From the NCBI GenBank assembly GCA_964036195.1, contig OZ038451.1, positions 10,420,529 to 10,484,528 of the forward strand: 64,000 bases of DNA, given 5' to 3'. Source of the DNA: Sphaerolaimus hirsutus. Lineage: Eukaryota; Nematoda; Chromadorea; Monhysterida; Sphaerolaimidae. Positions 33,701 to 43,422 of the stretch are shown here, piece by piece (the stretch's first letter is position 1; each line of letters opens with the position of its first letter). A program made the position numbers and the translations under genes. Under the pieces are notes generated by a model. It made no database searches, was not told the DNA's origin, and saw only the letters and a list, made by a program, of their open reading frames with translations.

Positions 33701-36700
33701 GGCGCTCAATTTTGTTAGCTAAGCAATTCCTACAAATTTGCCAAGGTTTACCTACTACAAAAGTGGTGGACAAACTCGCAACGTTTCATTTCGCAGTGGA
33801 GAAGCTGGATTATCACCGCTTGGCTCCGCCCACTTTCTACCTAGCAGCTAAGCGGTGCGCTTTGACCACTAGCACGGCACTTTCGTCGGCGCCGAAACGC
33901 GTCAGGTGTCAATCCCAGACCCTGTAAAATGTCAAGTGTCATGCAAAGTGTCCAAAGTCATGTAAAATGCCCTGGAAAATGGCAAACGCACGATTGCCAG
34001 TTTTCAGAGCATTTTATATGACTTTTGGCATTTTACATTATATTTTACGTTTTACATGACATTTTACATTTTACAGGGCATTTTACAGTGTCTGGGACTG
34101 CGCCCAGGACAACGTCACGCAACAGCGTCGACGTGTCGCTGGACGCCGCGCAGGAGGAGCACGCGGTCGCTTCAAAATCCGATGCGCACATTAAGTTGAC
34201 CGCGCCGGCGGCCAGTGCGGACAAGTCCATGCAGCGTATTTTGGTTGGTGCTGGCACCTATTTTTTACAAATGATTATCATATTTTTTAAGTTCATTTTT
34301 TCAAAAACAAGGTGAACATTTATCTTTTTTTAATCAAGGTGTTTTGAAAAACAGATTTTTTTTCCAACCGTAGGGCCATCCGACATTGACTTAAAATATG
34401 TGTCCGTAAAAAGTGTCTACGCAGGCGCTGTGTGCGAGTGCGCAACGAGTCGTGCACGGGCGTCCACAAGCAACAATGTTCAGCGGCACAAACAGATTGA
34501 AACCGTCGCCCAAGAAGCGCGACCGTTTGAAGTCGCCGCCCAAACCAACTACAGTGGTGCCAAGCGGACCAGCTCTTCCTGCATCCACCGGTGCAGTTGC
34601 AGCCGCGGCGGCAATTCAATGCTCTGCTTCCAGTTCGGACGCGCCGGCTGGTGCCTCTCCCAGACCCTGTGAAATGCCATGTAAAGTGTGAAATGTCAGG
34701 TGAAGTGTGTAAATACATGTAAAATGCCCTGGAAACTGGGAAACTTAGTTTCTATCTCACCAGGCATTTTACATGACACTTGACACTTTGCACCACACTT
34801 GACACTTTACATGGCATTTTCCAGTGTCTGTGAGTGCCCCCTGGTCTTGCCGCCGTGGCCGGCGACGCGGCGCTCACCGCGAGACTGGGCGCTATGACGC
34901 AACACTGCAGGGCGCTGTCGCCGCTCAGAAAGGCCGGCGCGGCGCTGCGGCAGCCGCTCAGTGGGGCGGCAGCGGCGGGGGTGGGTCAGCCTGCGGCTGC
35001 AAAGTCGCTCACGTGTGTGAGTGGGGGAAATGTGGGAGAGTGTGTGATGCGGGGGTATCTTGAATTTTGACCCCCCGGGGGTTGGATGGATGGGAAATCG
35101 CTCCTCCGGAGGGATAGATAGCTGGAAAAAATTTTTTGATGGGGGGGTCGATATATAGGTTTTTTTAAGGTGAAGAATGAAGAAAATCGCTAAAATTAGG
35201 GGAAACATTTATTAAAATAGGTTTACAAGCACATTTAGCCAAAAATAGCTGAAAAGTGGCAATAATTTGCCGCTGGGATAGATAGATAGCTGGGCGATTT
35301 GGGGGGTTTCCCGTCCGAAACACCACCCCCCCCCCATTCGAAACCCCTGATATGATGGAATTGGTGTGCTGTAGCAAAACGTGTTTCTCTATTTTGCAGG
35401 CCTCTCGCCCCCTCGTCCCGACTCGAGCTGCCAGGTCCAAAACTGCTTTTCTGCCTAAACAAGCAAAAACGTTGGTTGATATTCTGCACAGTTGTTAAAA
35501 TGTACGTACATTTACTCAAAAAATACGCGTACGCGAGTACGCGGTAAATACATTTACATATACTTTTTTAAAGTAATGTACTCACTTTTACGCGTACATT
35601 TTAAAAGTACACGCGTACAGAGAAAATGTATTTTGTTGTTAAAATCCCACTTTTCTGTTGCTAAAATAAGAAAATTTTAAAGAAATCATCATTTTTCTAG
35701 AAAATACTAAATAATCACTAAAAAAGACATCTATTATGCCTTCCAGTGTAAAACTCACTCTCTAGTGTAAAACTCACTATAAAAGGTAGTAGCTTTTACG
35801 TTTTCCGGGGGAAAGTACCCGCTTTTACATTTTCCTGGGAAAAAAAGTATTTTACTCACATTTACGCATGAATACGAGTAAAAAAAGTATTTTACATTTT
35901 CTATACTTTGTGGTGAGTAAAAAAATAAATACTTACATTTACACATACTTTTGAAAAAAGTTAAGTAATTCTAACAAGTCTGATATTCTGCCGTTTTCGT
36001 TTTCGCACACACGTTATGAAGATATTTAACGAATTTTTTCGTTTGCATTTTAAGGCGCGCAGTTCAAAAGCCAGCTGCGGCACCGGTCAGCAGAAATGGG
36101 TCCGCAGTTTCTGATAACGTGGATCAAAGTGTAATTGCGCAACAGCTCAGCGCCGAACAGCAGGCTGTGAAAGAGGAATTCAAAAAGAAAAGACTGAAGG
36201 TTCTGGGCGAGGCGACAGAATTCTTCCATGAACTGCTGCAACTGCAGCATGCATTCATTGAACCGCTGCCCATGATGTTTCGCAAAATTGTGGGTTATTC
36301 TTATTTGTTAGAATTTGTAACAATTGGAACTGAAAAAATTGAACTTTGTACATTTTTCGTGGCAACCGCATGACAGAAAACAGATGCGTCAGCAAAAAAT
36401 ATCCACGCAGTGTTCGACCGAGGAACGACCACCAGACAAGTCTGCACCAGTGAAACCAGTGGCAACCAGTGAAAAAGTACCATCCGTTTCAGCTACAAAT
36501 CAGTCACCTCAAGCGGACACACCAATGGACAAGCAAAGCACTAGTGGTGTTACCGCCGTAAAAAAAGAGCCTACAAAAAATTCTGGCGCTATGATCATTG
36601 GCACAGATCCAAATCCGGACGATTCAGATGATTCTGATGCGGATGGACCTACGTGCATCATTGCCGATTCGGTGGAGACTGTAAAACAGGCGCCAAAGCC

Positions 36701-38917
36701 ACGAGAGAAGAAACTGCCCGCCGCCCGGCAGGTTGAAAAACCCCCTAGCGATGCGATGGTGTGTGTGCAAGTGCTTTTTGGCCCACCCTAGTTATTGGCA
36801 CGTGTTCTATTTTTCCTCAAATCCACTAGAATTTCATATTGGTCCTGCACGGTGTGAAATTCCCGTCACGAATCACGATCTGTCAAGTAAATTCACTTTT
36901 CTATTTTCCTTCTGACAGTGATAAAGTAATTTTCCTTCTGACAGTGATAAAGTAATTTTCCTTCTGACAGTGATAAAGTAGTTTTCCTTCTGACAGTGAT
37001 AAAGTAAAGGTTTCATTGACGTAGGCGTAGGCCTACTAGTCATCCTAACCCGCTAGTCATGTAGACCCGCCAGTCATGTGTTTATACCTGCTACTCATCT
37101 ATGCCTAATTTTGGGGCATAGATGACTAGCGGGGTGATAAGCGACAGCCGGGTTCACATGATTAGTAGAGTACAAAGCGCAGGCCGCAGTGCGTGTGCAC
37201 TACAGTAGTAAATGCGTGAGCCATTTTTCTGGCACTTTTCCATCACTAATTCGGAGCCATCACGCGCAGACAGCGGATAATGACCCAATGAGTGTGGACC
37301 GAGCTTCGCTGTACTTCAACCGGACGGTGAACGCTATCTGCGTGGCCGGTCTCCGTGCGGTGCTGGACAAAAGTTGGTCGGGTGCCTGCCACTCATGACT
37401 CTGTCAAATGTAAAATGACAGGCAGAGTGTAAAATGTCCTGAAAAATTGCAAAAGTTTGCAATTTTGCAGGCATTTTACATGACTTTTGACACTGCATGA
37501 AATTTGACATTTTACACGGCATTTTACATCACTTTTCACACTTTACATGCCGTTTGACATTTTACACGGTATTTTACAGGGTCGAGTGCCCCCAGTAAGA
37601 CCTCTGCACCATTTACAAACCTGTAAAATACATATGTGCCGTGCAACGCAGAGTCGGCAACTGCGTTGGACGAGTCGCACGCGTACGTGCGCGAGCTGGA
37701 CGCGGCGTGGCGCGGCTACAGCTGCGTGGACGGCGGCAGGCACGCCACCGCCGCCCTGGCCAACATGGTCGTCGAGCTGGTCGACTCGGTGGAAAAGCTG
37801 GTCGCTGCCAGTGAAGGTGGTTCTTTGCTTCATAGAACATTTTGGCTCTGTTTAGTTTTGAGTTCCTCGCGGGTCTCTGGGAAATGTAGATTTTAACAAT
37901 ATTTCTTGTTATAATTCTCTGACTGCACAGTTTACATCCTATCTGAGCGAAAAATGACAAACAAATTCTCTCGTGAGTTACATGGCTTTCACTATCGGTG
38001 GGCTTGGTGCACAATTTTTCACATAACTTTAGTTGTTGCAGGCTTTTTGAGATGTACAAAAAAAGTAAAAAATCGATAAAAAAATTACTGAAAATCGGTA
38101 TATAAGCGCACATAATTACTACAAAAAATAGCTGAAAATAAACAATAAAACACATGAACTAGTGATTTTGAGTGAAAATTAGGGTCTACATGCACACCGG
38201 GTTTACATGCGCAGCAGGTTTCAGTCATAATCTATCCTCTAAACACCGCCATCATATCTAGACGGCAGCGAGCTGGTGTGGGTAGGCGACTCGGCCGACC
38301 CGACGGTGCCCAAGCGCTTTGCTGTTCTTCTGGTGGTGCTGTCTCGGTTCTGGCGCCAGCTGCTCGCCGCCATGGACACCATAAACCACGCCGCCAGGCA
38401 CGAACTGCAGAAGGTTGTTGCGGGGTGGGGATTTGGGTACTTTTGATGAACCATTTTGAAATACGTTTTAAGGTACCTGGTAGGGTGTCAGATGCGGTGG
38501 GGTAAATTTCGGAAATTGCGGTGCACGGTACGGTACGGTAAATTTTTCACATTTGCGGTACGGTACGGTAAATTCTGTCACGCCAGTACCTGGTGTGAAA
38601 TTTTATTACCCATCCAGACAGTAAAAGCTGCCAAACATGCCGAATGGCGTTCGTTTGAACGTCTATTATTTTGAACAATTTCTTTTTTTAATTCAGAGGT
38701 GCTTTCCGTTCGTGTATAGAGCAAGCATCACTGATAGTGATTTTACGCGCACTGGATTTGACGAACATGTCTGTTACAGGCTTTAGGCGATCTCGACGAG
38801 ACAGTGCAAGATCTTCACACATTTTTCGGCCAGGGTTCGCAGTCCGGCCGCTCGACCACCAAACAAACAGTTGCCGCGGCTCTGTCCATTGCTCGGGAAA
38901 AAATGAAATCTGATTGA
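30768..38917 (+). CDS. Unrecognised coiled-coil protein gene, about 17 exons, apparently complete (copy A)
   Basis: Proposed exons: 30768-30884 (MDTDLALLMKRYGYQATSG...), 31279-31386, 32687-32893 (or from 32675), 33206-33310, optional 33443-33472, 33593-33713, 33797-33905, 34108-34243, 34425-34650, 34835-35016, 35400-35470, 36055-36289, 36384-36758, 37270-37381, 37652-37816, 38262-38413, 38780-38917 (TGA 38915-38917). All junction phases agree and the sum is about 852 codons. The N-terminal third is coiled coil (QRMREQETLISKQEEDLSSL, TLKQYQDKTEQLRHDLHAAN, LLAMKRRLDAVEGRASEL). Then come an A/P/S-rich linker, a helical part (EFKKKRLKVLGEATEFFHEL), an acidic stretch (PNPDDSDDSDADGPTC) and a helical C-terminus (DRASLYFNRTVNAICVAGLR, KRFAVLLVVLSRFWRQLLAA). 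I do not recognise the family. The start could instead be M at 30795, and the 30781 acceptor-like CAG leaves room for an upstream exon. Junctions at 31386, 33713 and 34834 are the least certain. Confidence 0.65.
31403..32403 (+). mobile_element. CACACACTAGTTGACATC element, with a nested hAT insertion
   Basis: Inverted ends CCCACACACTAGTTGACATC and GATGTCAACTAAAGTGTTGG bound an element of about 220 bp once the 31590-32367 insert is removed. The unnested version is at 47828-48036. The ends contain A|GTTGAC and (in the other copy) AACTAG, so they could supply splice sites, but I could not find a clean in-phase solution using them. Confidence 0.7.
31590..32367. mobile_element. hAT-like element full of GGGACC repeats
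   Basis: Ends TAGGGTTCAAACGGGACC and GGTCCCGTTTGAACCCTA are perfect inverted repeats. The 8-bp duplication GTTGACAT is exact (31582-31589, 32368-32375), and the empty site is visible at 48005-48012. The interior has two clusters of GGGACCGGGACCGGGACTGG (31610-31760 and 32185-32350) around an AT-rich middle. Non-autonomous. Confidence 0.95.
32411..32650 (+). mobile_element. Perfect-TIR MITE CCTACACACACTAGTTTTCA
   Basis: The terminal repeats are perfect for 27 bases (32411-32437 against 32624-32650). It lies back to back with the previous CACACTAG element in the same intron, with only about 10 bp between them. Second copy at 48053-48286. Confidence 0.85.
32894..33205. other. Intron with GATAGATAGCTGGGCG repeat element
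   Basis: Contains GGGAAAGGTAGATAGCTGGG and GGGATAGATAGCTGGGCG direct copies and a C-run before CGGAACCCCTG. The same family occupies 35060-35350. The ends resemble CAGGGGTTCCGATA, suggesting a hAT-type MITE, but the left boundary is unclear. Confidence 0.45.
33317..33530 (+). mobile_element. GGCGGCCCACACACTAG element containing a possible 30-nt exon
   Basis: The ends GGCGGCCCACACACTAGTTG and (reverse) GGCGGCCCTAGTTTACAC, with inner arms CAACTCAGATTTCGG..TTCAC, form an inverted repeat. Its right arm contains 33443-33472, flanked by a good acceptor (TTTTTTCAACATTGCAG) and donor (CAG|GTGAAG). A relative sits in the VPS33A intron at 15942-16252. Confidence 0.65.
33906..34107 (+). mobile_element. 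Introner element forming a whole intron of the coiled-coil gene
   Basis: The 202-bp intron begins GTGTCAATCCCAGACCCTG and ends CAGTGTCTGGGACTGCGCCCAG. The ends pair as inverted repeats over the TCCCAGAC.CTGTAAAATG core. CAG precedes the element and closes it. Removal joins CGC GTC AG|G ACA ACG in phase with the frame SVDVSLDAAQEEHAVASK downstream. The inside has a second inverted pair (ATGTAAAATGCCCTG / CAGAGCATTTTATATGAC). Confidence 0.75.
34651..34843 (+). mobile_element. Introner-family element as intron, unusual 3' end
   Basis: Starts GTGCCTCTCCCAGACCCTG directly after an exon ending GCT G. The right terminal repeat is CAGTGTCTGTGAGTGCCCCCTG. If the intron ended at the element end (34843) the acceptor would be TG. 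An in-phase AG exists nine bases earlier (GTGAG|TG, 34834), which would leave three element-derived codons in the protein. Both give the frame LAAVAGDAALTARLGA. Confidence 0.6.
35017..35399. other. Intron with AGGGGTTTCGAATGGGG-type element
   Basis: Contains G/C runs, CTCCGGAGGGATAGATAGCT and GGGATAGATAGATAGCTGGG, and ends CATTCGAAACCCCTG. Probably one MITE of the family seen at 33050-33185. The second copy (50652-51035) is one C longer. Confidence 0.45.
35487..35982. mobile_element. hAT-like element in an intron (CASASTTGTTA ends)
   Basis: Ends CACAGTTGTTA and TAACAAGTCTG, 9 of 11 positions paired, flanked by the 8-bp duplication ATATTCTG (35479-35486, 35983-35990). The interior has TACGTACATTTACTC / GAGTAAA..TTTACACATAC inverted arms. 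Same insertion at 51123-51618. Related termini CAGAGTTGTTAAAAGTATC occur at 9011, 44642 and 55240. Confidence 0.85.
36759..37269. other. Intron with a four-copy 26-bp tandem
   Basis: Four copies of TTTTCCTTCTGACAGTGATA plus AAGTAA lie at about 36904-37007. Downstream, inverted ATAGATGACTAGC / CTAGTCAT words around 37030-37160 suggest another foldback. Equivalent at 52395-52905. Confidence 0.7.
37382..37595 (+). mobile_element. Introner-family element beginning exactly at an exon's 3' edge
   Basis: GTGCCTGCCACTCATGACTC directly follows the exon (phase 1) and the right terminus is ACAGGGTCGAGTGCCCCCAG. The reading frame is restored only if the acceptor is the later GCAACGCAG at 37651, so the element makes up the first 214 bp of a 270-bp intron. 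Second copy 53018-53231. Confidence 0.65.
37817..38779. other. Two introns and one exon near the gene's 3' end
   Basis: Intron 37817-38261 is AT-rich with no repeat family recognised. Exon 38262-38413 is listed with the gene. Intron 38414-38779 holds two ACGGTACGGTACGGTAAATT copies (38527-38575) inside an inverted GGTACCTGGTAGG / CCAGTACCTGGTG frame, probably a small foldback. Confidence 0.45.
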
Positions 38918-39423
38918 TTATATTTATTTGTTTTTTTGTTGTTTTTTTAAGTGCTTTATCTGAGGCAGATCGACCTGTAGTTTCAGTTTTGGTTGATACC
39001 TCTGTTTTTATTTTTGCAGTAGTAATGCTAATCGGATCCAGAGATATTGTAGAAACGTTGGCAGTGTTGCTCTTGCTTGATTTTTGGCAACTGATTTTTT
39101 GTAGCACATAAATATTTATATGCTAACTCTGATATTTAATTCTGTGAGCATTTCACTGCTATTTATTGTAAAAATATGATATTTTATTTCTGCCGTTTTT
39201 TATAAAAGTCAGAAATAAATGTTCGTCAGAAATACACATAAATTCGTACACACAGGGGCGGTGCCATCTGGGCCATTGATTTCACCTGTTATGCACATTT
39301 TGTTCGCCTCTACTCGATTGCATCGTTCAGTTGCTTTAAATGATTGGCTGTTAAATACCCGTCTTTCGTTTGGATCATTTCCCTCGTGCACGTGATTAGT
39401 GATCAAAAAGCGCCAGGATATTG
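38918..39423. other. Intergenic, no gene recognised
   Basis: The 3' flank of the coiled-coil gene copy A. AT-rich; AATAAA at 39214 may serve polyadenylation of something but is 300 bp from the stop. The block ends in the GCGCCAAG target of the next element. Confidence 0.35.
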
Positions 39424-39431
39424 GCGCCAAG

Positions 39432-39861
39432 CAGGGACCTAGCCAGTATTTTTGAGCGGGGGGGGGGCGGATCGTATACGGAGCCCGGCGAACGGGGGGG
39501 GGGCGGCGCCCCCCCCTAAAATTTTACCTCTGTAGTAGGGAAATGGCGCCATTCGTAGGCGCCACGCCATGGCGTCACTGGCGTTGTCATTGGCGCCAAA
39601 ACAGCAGTATACGTCTGTATTTTACAGGCATTTACAGCGACATGGACACGAGTTGAGTCCATTTTTACTGGCTTTGTGGTCGCGGTGATCGGTAAGCCGA
39701 AAATACATGTTGTGAAGGGTAAATGCGCGCTTGCGCGCAAAATTTTTTCAAACTGTCGGCAAAATCGTCCTCTGAAAGCGCCATTTCTGGCACATTTTTT
39801 GGTCCGGCCCGGGAAGGGGGGGGGCGGCCGCCCCCCCCCACCCCCCCTGGCTACGTCCTTG
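39432..39861. mobile_element. hAT-like G/C-run MITE, diverged copy
   Basis: Ends CAGGGACCTAGCCAG and CTGGCTACGTCCTTG, perfect 8-bp duplication GCGCCAAG (39424-39431, 39862-39869). Same architecture as 17549-18006 (G-run, C-run, CGCGCTTGCGCGC, GGCGCC core). Confidence 0.9.
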
Positions 39862-39869
39862 GCGCCAAG

Positions 39870-40502
39870 CGCCATGGCGCTTTTTCGATCCCAAGCTCCA
39901 TGTCGCTTTTTGCATTGGCGCTGGCACTAAGCGTCAGCGCCAAGTAATGTTGTCGCGTAAAAATTTCGCCATGGCGCCACAGCAGTCGCCATGGCGCTTT
40001 TACACGTGATCCCCCATTCAGGCAGATTGGCGTTTCGACTGCTCGCCGGTTTTGCTCGCAGTTATTGCTGCGATTTTTTTATGCGCTGGCCTGGTTTTGC
40101 ATGTTGAATTCCCGCGTATATAAACATGTAGCGGAAGATTTCCTGTTTCACTTGTCATTTCAGAAAAACTACTGAGGAAAACGTTTGATGATTTCATGAG
40201 AAACCACCACGTCACACACACACACACACAGTGTAAAACTAAATACAAACAAATTTGTATAAGACAAAAAATTTTTTTACGACTTAAGACAATCAATGAG
40301 AAACGGGACTGGCCACTGGTATTTTTACATCGATGGATGCTTCACATTATAATGAGGAAAAACAGAAAATGTATATATCATTCTTGTAATCGTTTGAATT
40401 TGTATGTTTTTTCCATCCTTTTACAATCTCCCAGTAATTCACAAATCCAAATTGTACCATTTGCTTATTTGGAACCTACAAGAAATGCCCAGTAAAAAGT
40501 TC
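39870..40502. other. Intergenic with CA microsatellite
   Basis: GGCGCC-type words to about 40005, then AT-rich sequence with a (CA)n run at 40214-40229. From 40453 the sequence matches position 1 onward, the start of the second copy of the locus. Confidence 0.5.
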
Positions 40503-40510
40503 ATGCCTAT

Positions 40511-41393
40511 GGGCCAGGCTCATTACGCACAGAAACCCGTTACGCACATGCACCCGTTACGCACAGGATCAAAACTCGCCACGCACAGACGCCCGTTACG
40601 CACACAACTGGGGCTGTGTGCGTAACGGGCCCTGTGCATGGCGGGTTTCTGTGCGTATCAGGCGTATGTGCGCAAAGGGCAGGGGATTACTGAGCGAGAC
40701 GGGGGTGTGCACACATGGGTGCGGCAAACACAATGGGCGCAGAACCGTTCGCGCACGCAGAATAGTGTTCGGAAAACCAAGCCGAAACTTTTGATTTCGA
40801 TTCTGGGTCCAATTTCGGGTCACGGTCCAGGTTGAAAAATATATAAAAATTCATATTTTTCAACGGGGACCGCGACCCAAAATTGGACCCGGAATCGAAA
40901 TCAAAAATTTTGATTTGTATTCTGAACACTAGTAATTAGTGTTTGGAAAACCAACCCGAAACTTTTGATTTCCATTCCGGGTCCAATTTCGGGTCGCGGT
41001 CCGGGGCGAAAAATATATGAAAATTCATATTTTTTGACCAGGACCGCGACCCGAAATTGGATCCGGAATCAATATCAAAACTGCACCAAATTCACCTTCA
41101 AGTGACTTCAAGTGGAAGCAAGAAAAACTTTCATTGTAAGGTGAAATGTCGCTGGAGTTTACCACTTAAATCTAAATCTTTACAGCAAGGCAGGGGGGAG
41201 GGGGGGGGGGGATAATGCTCGATTGGTCGGTATTCATGAGCGTTGCTCGCACACAAACTCGGTACGCACACAAACTCGGTATGCACATGGCATCAGCTAT
41301 GTGCGGACCGAGTTTCTGTGCGTACCGAGTTAACATCTGTGCGTAATGGGCTTTTGTGCGTGCCGAGTTTCTGTGCGTACAGCTACAGGCTCC
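40511..41393. mobile_element. hAT-like element with TACGCACAGAAAC ends
   Basis: Target duplication ATGCCTAT at 40503-40510 and 41394-41401; empty site at 52-59. The ends begin GGGCCAGGCTCATTACGCAC and (reverse) GGAGCCTGTAGCTGTACGCA. The interior has many ACGCACAGAAACCCGTT-like copies at both ends and two palindromes of about 180 bp built on GTCCAATTTCGGGTC / GACCCAAAATTGGACCC (40770-41080). Non-autonomous. Confidence 0.9.
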
Positions 41394-41563
41394 ATGCCTA
41401 TTGCCTTCGACTTTGCTGACACGGGCTGGGTAATTTGGTGACGGTTCTGCAACAGGCAAAGTAAAATATTAAATGATAAAAGCATCATAATTTGCTAAGT
41501 GGGAAGTCAAGAGGCAAGTAAAAACTTGAGAGACAAATGGCAAATAACAAGAAAACGTAATTA

Positions 41564-42126
41564 CAGGGGTGGGCATCTTCAGTTACCGCTGGAAAAACGC
41601 GATAGCTTGAGCTACGGTTGAGCTATCACAGTGAAATTTTAACACAATGGAGTAGACTCCATAGGACACCTATTATGAAGTTAACAACCCAAACGGCCAC
41701 ATTTTGGGTGAGTTGAGGAACACGCAGTTTTTAGTGTAATTTTGTGACTTGGCATCATCCACAGGATAAATCGAGGGTGGCATTTTAGGGGAGGGGCTCA
41801 CCGGTCTTTGGTGTGGTGCCTTTCTGTCGTACATTGGCCGATTTTGATGCCCTTTGAGTATGTTGAGTTTTGGGGTCGAGGCTAAAACCAATTTTTTTTT
41901 TCTCTCGAATAGTCCCCCAGTCCCGAGATAAGGGGGGTCAAATCACAAAATTACACTGAAAACAGTGTGTTCCACAACTCACCCAAAATGTGGCCGTTTG
42001 TATTGCAAACTTCAGAATAGGTGTCCTATGGAGTCTACTCTATTGCGCTAAAATGTCATTGTGATAGCTCAACTGTAGCTCAAGCTATCGCATTTTTCCA
42101 GCGGTAACTGAAGATGCCCACCCCTG
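41564..42126. mobile_element. hAT-like MITE, copy of 222-783
   Basis: Same CAGGGGTGGGCATC termini and length (563 bp), with scattered substitutions and small indels. Confidence 0.85.
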
Positions 42127-42413
42127 TATAATAAATGCACTGCTTCAATGACTATCCTCAGGATTTCAATGGACTGTGCCATTTTTTCATTTTCATTACA
42201 TTTTCTTGTCATTTGCCATTTGTCTCTCAACATTTGAGTTTCCTCTTACGTTTTACTTCACTCTTAACTCGATCTTAACACACGGGATGTCAACTGTTGC
42301 GGTGTCAACTCGATTTTAGTTCAAATTATGTCGCAGGACAACTTTCAAGTGCACGTATGGCAAAGTCGACGAGGATGTATTGCCATGTGCATTTTAACAT
42401 GGTTTCGCCGATC

Positions 42414-42593
42414 TAGTAATGGCGCTAGCGCCATTTGAGGGGGCCATGGGACGCCGCGCCATTGGCGCCCTTTTCTTATGGCGCCTGGCGCTCTGTTTTT
42501 GAAATGCGCCATGGCGGCCTTGGCGCTTGGCGCCCATTTCCCGTGGCGCACTTGGCGCCTGACACCTTTTTTTCTGGCGCTTTTCCATCACTA
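42414..42593. mobile_element. GGCGCC-rich hAT-like MITE, short copy
   Basis: The same insertion as 1072-1323, with target duplication CGCCGATC/CGCAGATC, but 72 bp shorter because several GGCGCC modules are missing. Confidence 0.8.
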
Positions 42594-42642
42594 CGCAGAT
42601 CATAAATTTTTAGTTGATGTGCTACGCAAACTAGTGCAAATG

Positions 42643-43289
42643 AAGGGTGTGCTTAAAAAAGTACCGATCTACAAAAAATCGATTTTGAGAAAATCGCGAT
42701 TGAAAGTTTGGAGCATGCAATACCCATACATGGGTATTGGGTATGGGAATATCCACATGCATGAGTATAATCATTGATTATACACATAACACTAGCTATA
42801 TAAAATTTAGGGAATTGTATTTTTGTAGTACAGTACATTTTAAAGGAACAAATTGGTAATAGCATGTAGATCGGTATTTTTTAAAGCACAAAATTAGAAA
42901 GCTGTAGATCGGTACTTTTACCCATAATAAAAAAGCACAAAATAAGTTTTTGCGCAACCGGACACCGATCTGACATCGGTACTTTTAGAAGCACAAAAAA
43001 TAATGTGCAGATCAGTACATTTAAAAGAACAATTTTGAAAAAAGTGTGTAGATCGGTACTTTTAAAGACACAAAAGCTGAAAAAGCTTGTAGATCGGTAC
43101 TTTTAAAATTTCAAAAACTGTATTTTGCGATTTTTTTTGCTTTTTTCGACCCCCCATATCTCAAAATTGAATTTCGCACCCCTTTCATATTATATATATT
43201 TTTGAAGCGCATTTTTATGGGGACCCCAAAAATGGTCCTAACTCAAATTTGAAAAATTTGTAGATCGGTACTTTTAGAAGCACACCCTT
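42643..43289. mobile_element. AAGGGTGTGCTT element with repeated GATCGGTAC motif
   Basis: Absent at the matching point in block R1 (1360-1375). Ends AAGGGTGTGCTTAAAAAAGT and ACTTTTAGAAGCACACCCTT, with CAAATG on both sides. TAGATCGGTACTTTTA occurs about seven times inside, in both orientations relative to the ends. Confidence 0.85.
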
Positions 43290-43422
43290 CAAATGCACAT
43301 GTCAATGTAAATTCCTTTTCGGCTTTGCCGCATGTGCACATGAAAATTATCCTGTTACCTGCCATATTAGTCATCCTTATTAGGATGAGTCATTCTTGAT
43401 CTCTATCAACTGTAGTTGACAG

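Larger units (their letters stand above)
40453..43400. repeat. Second copy of block R1 (matches 1-1500)
   Basis: Colinear with 1-1500 apart from three size differences: the 883-bp insertion at 40511-41393, a shorter GGCGCC element at 42414-42593 and a 647-bp insertion at 42643-43289. Confidence 0.85.

Noticed and set aside
36384-36791. Continuous frame past 36758 ending FGPP
   Set aside because: ATG|GTGTGTGTG is a donor and the phase fits the next exon at 37270; the extension is intron.
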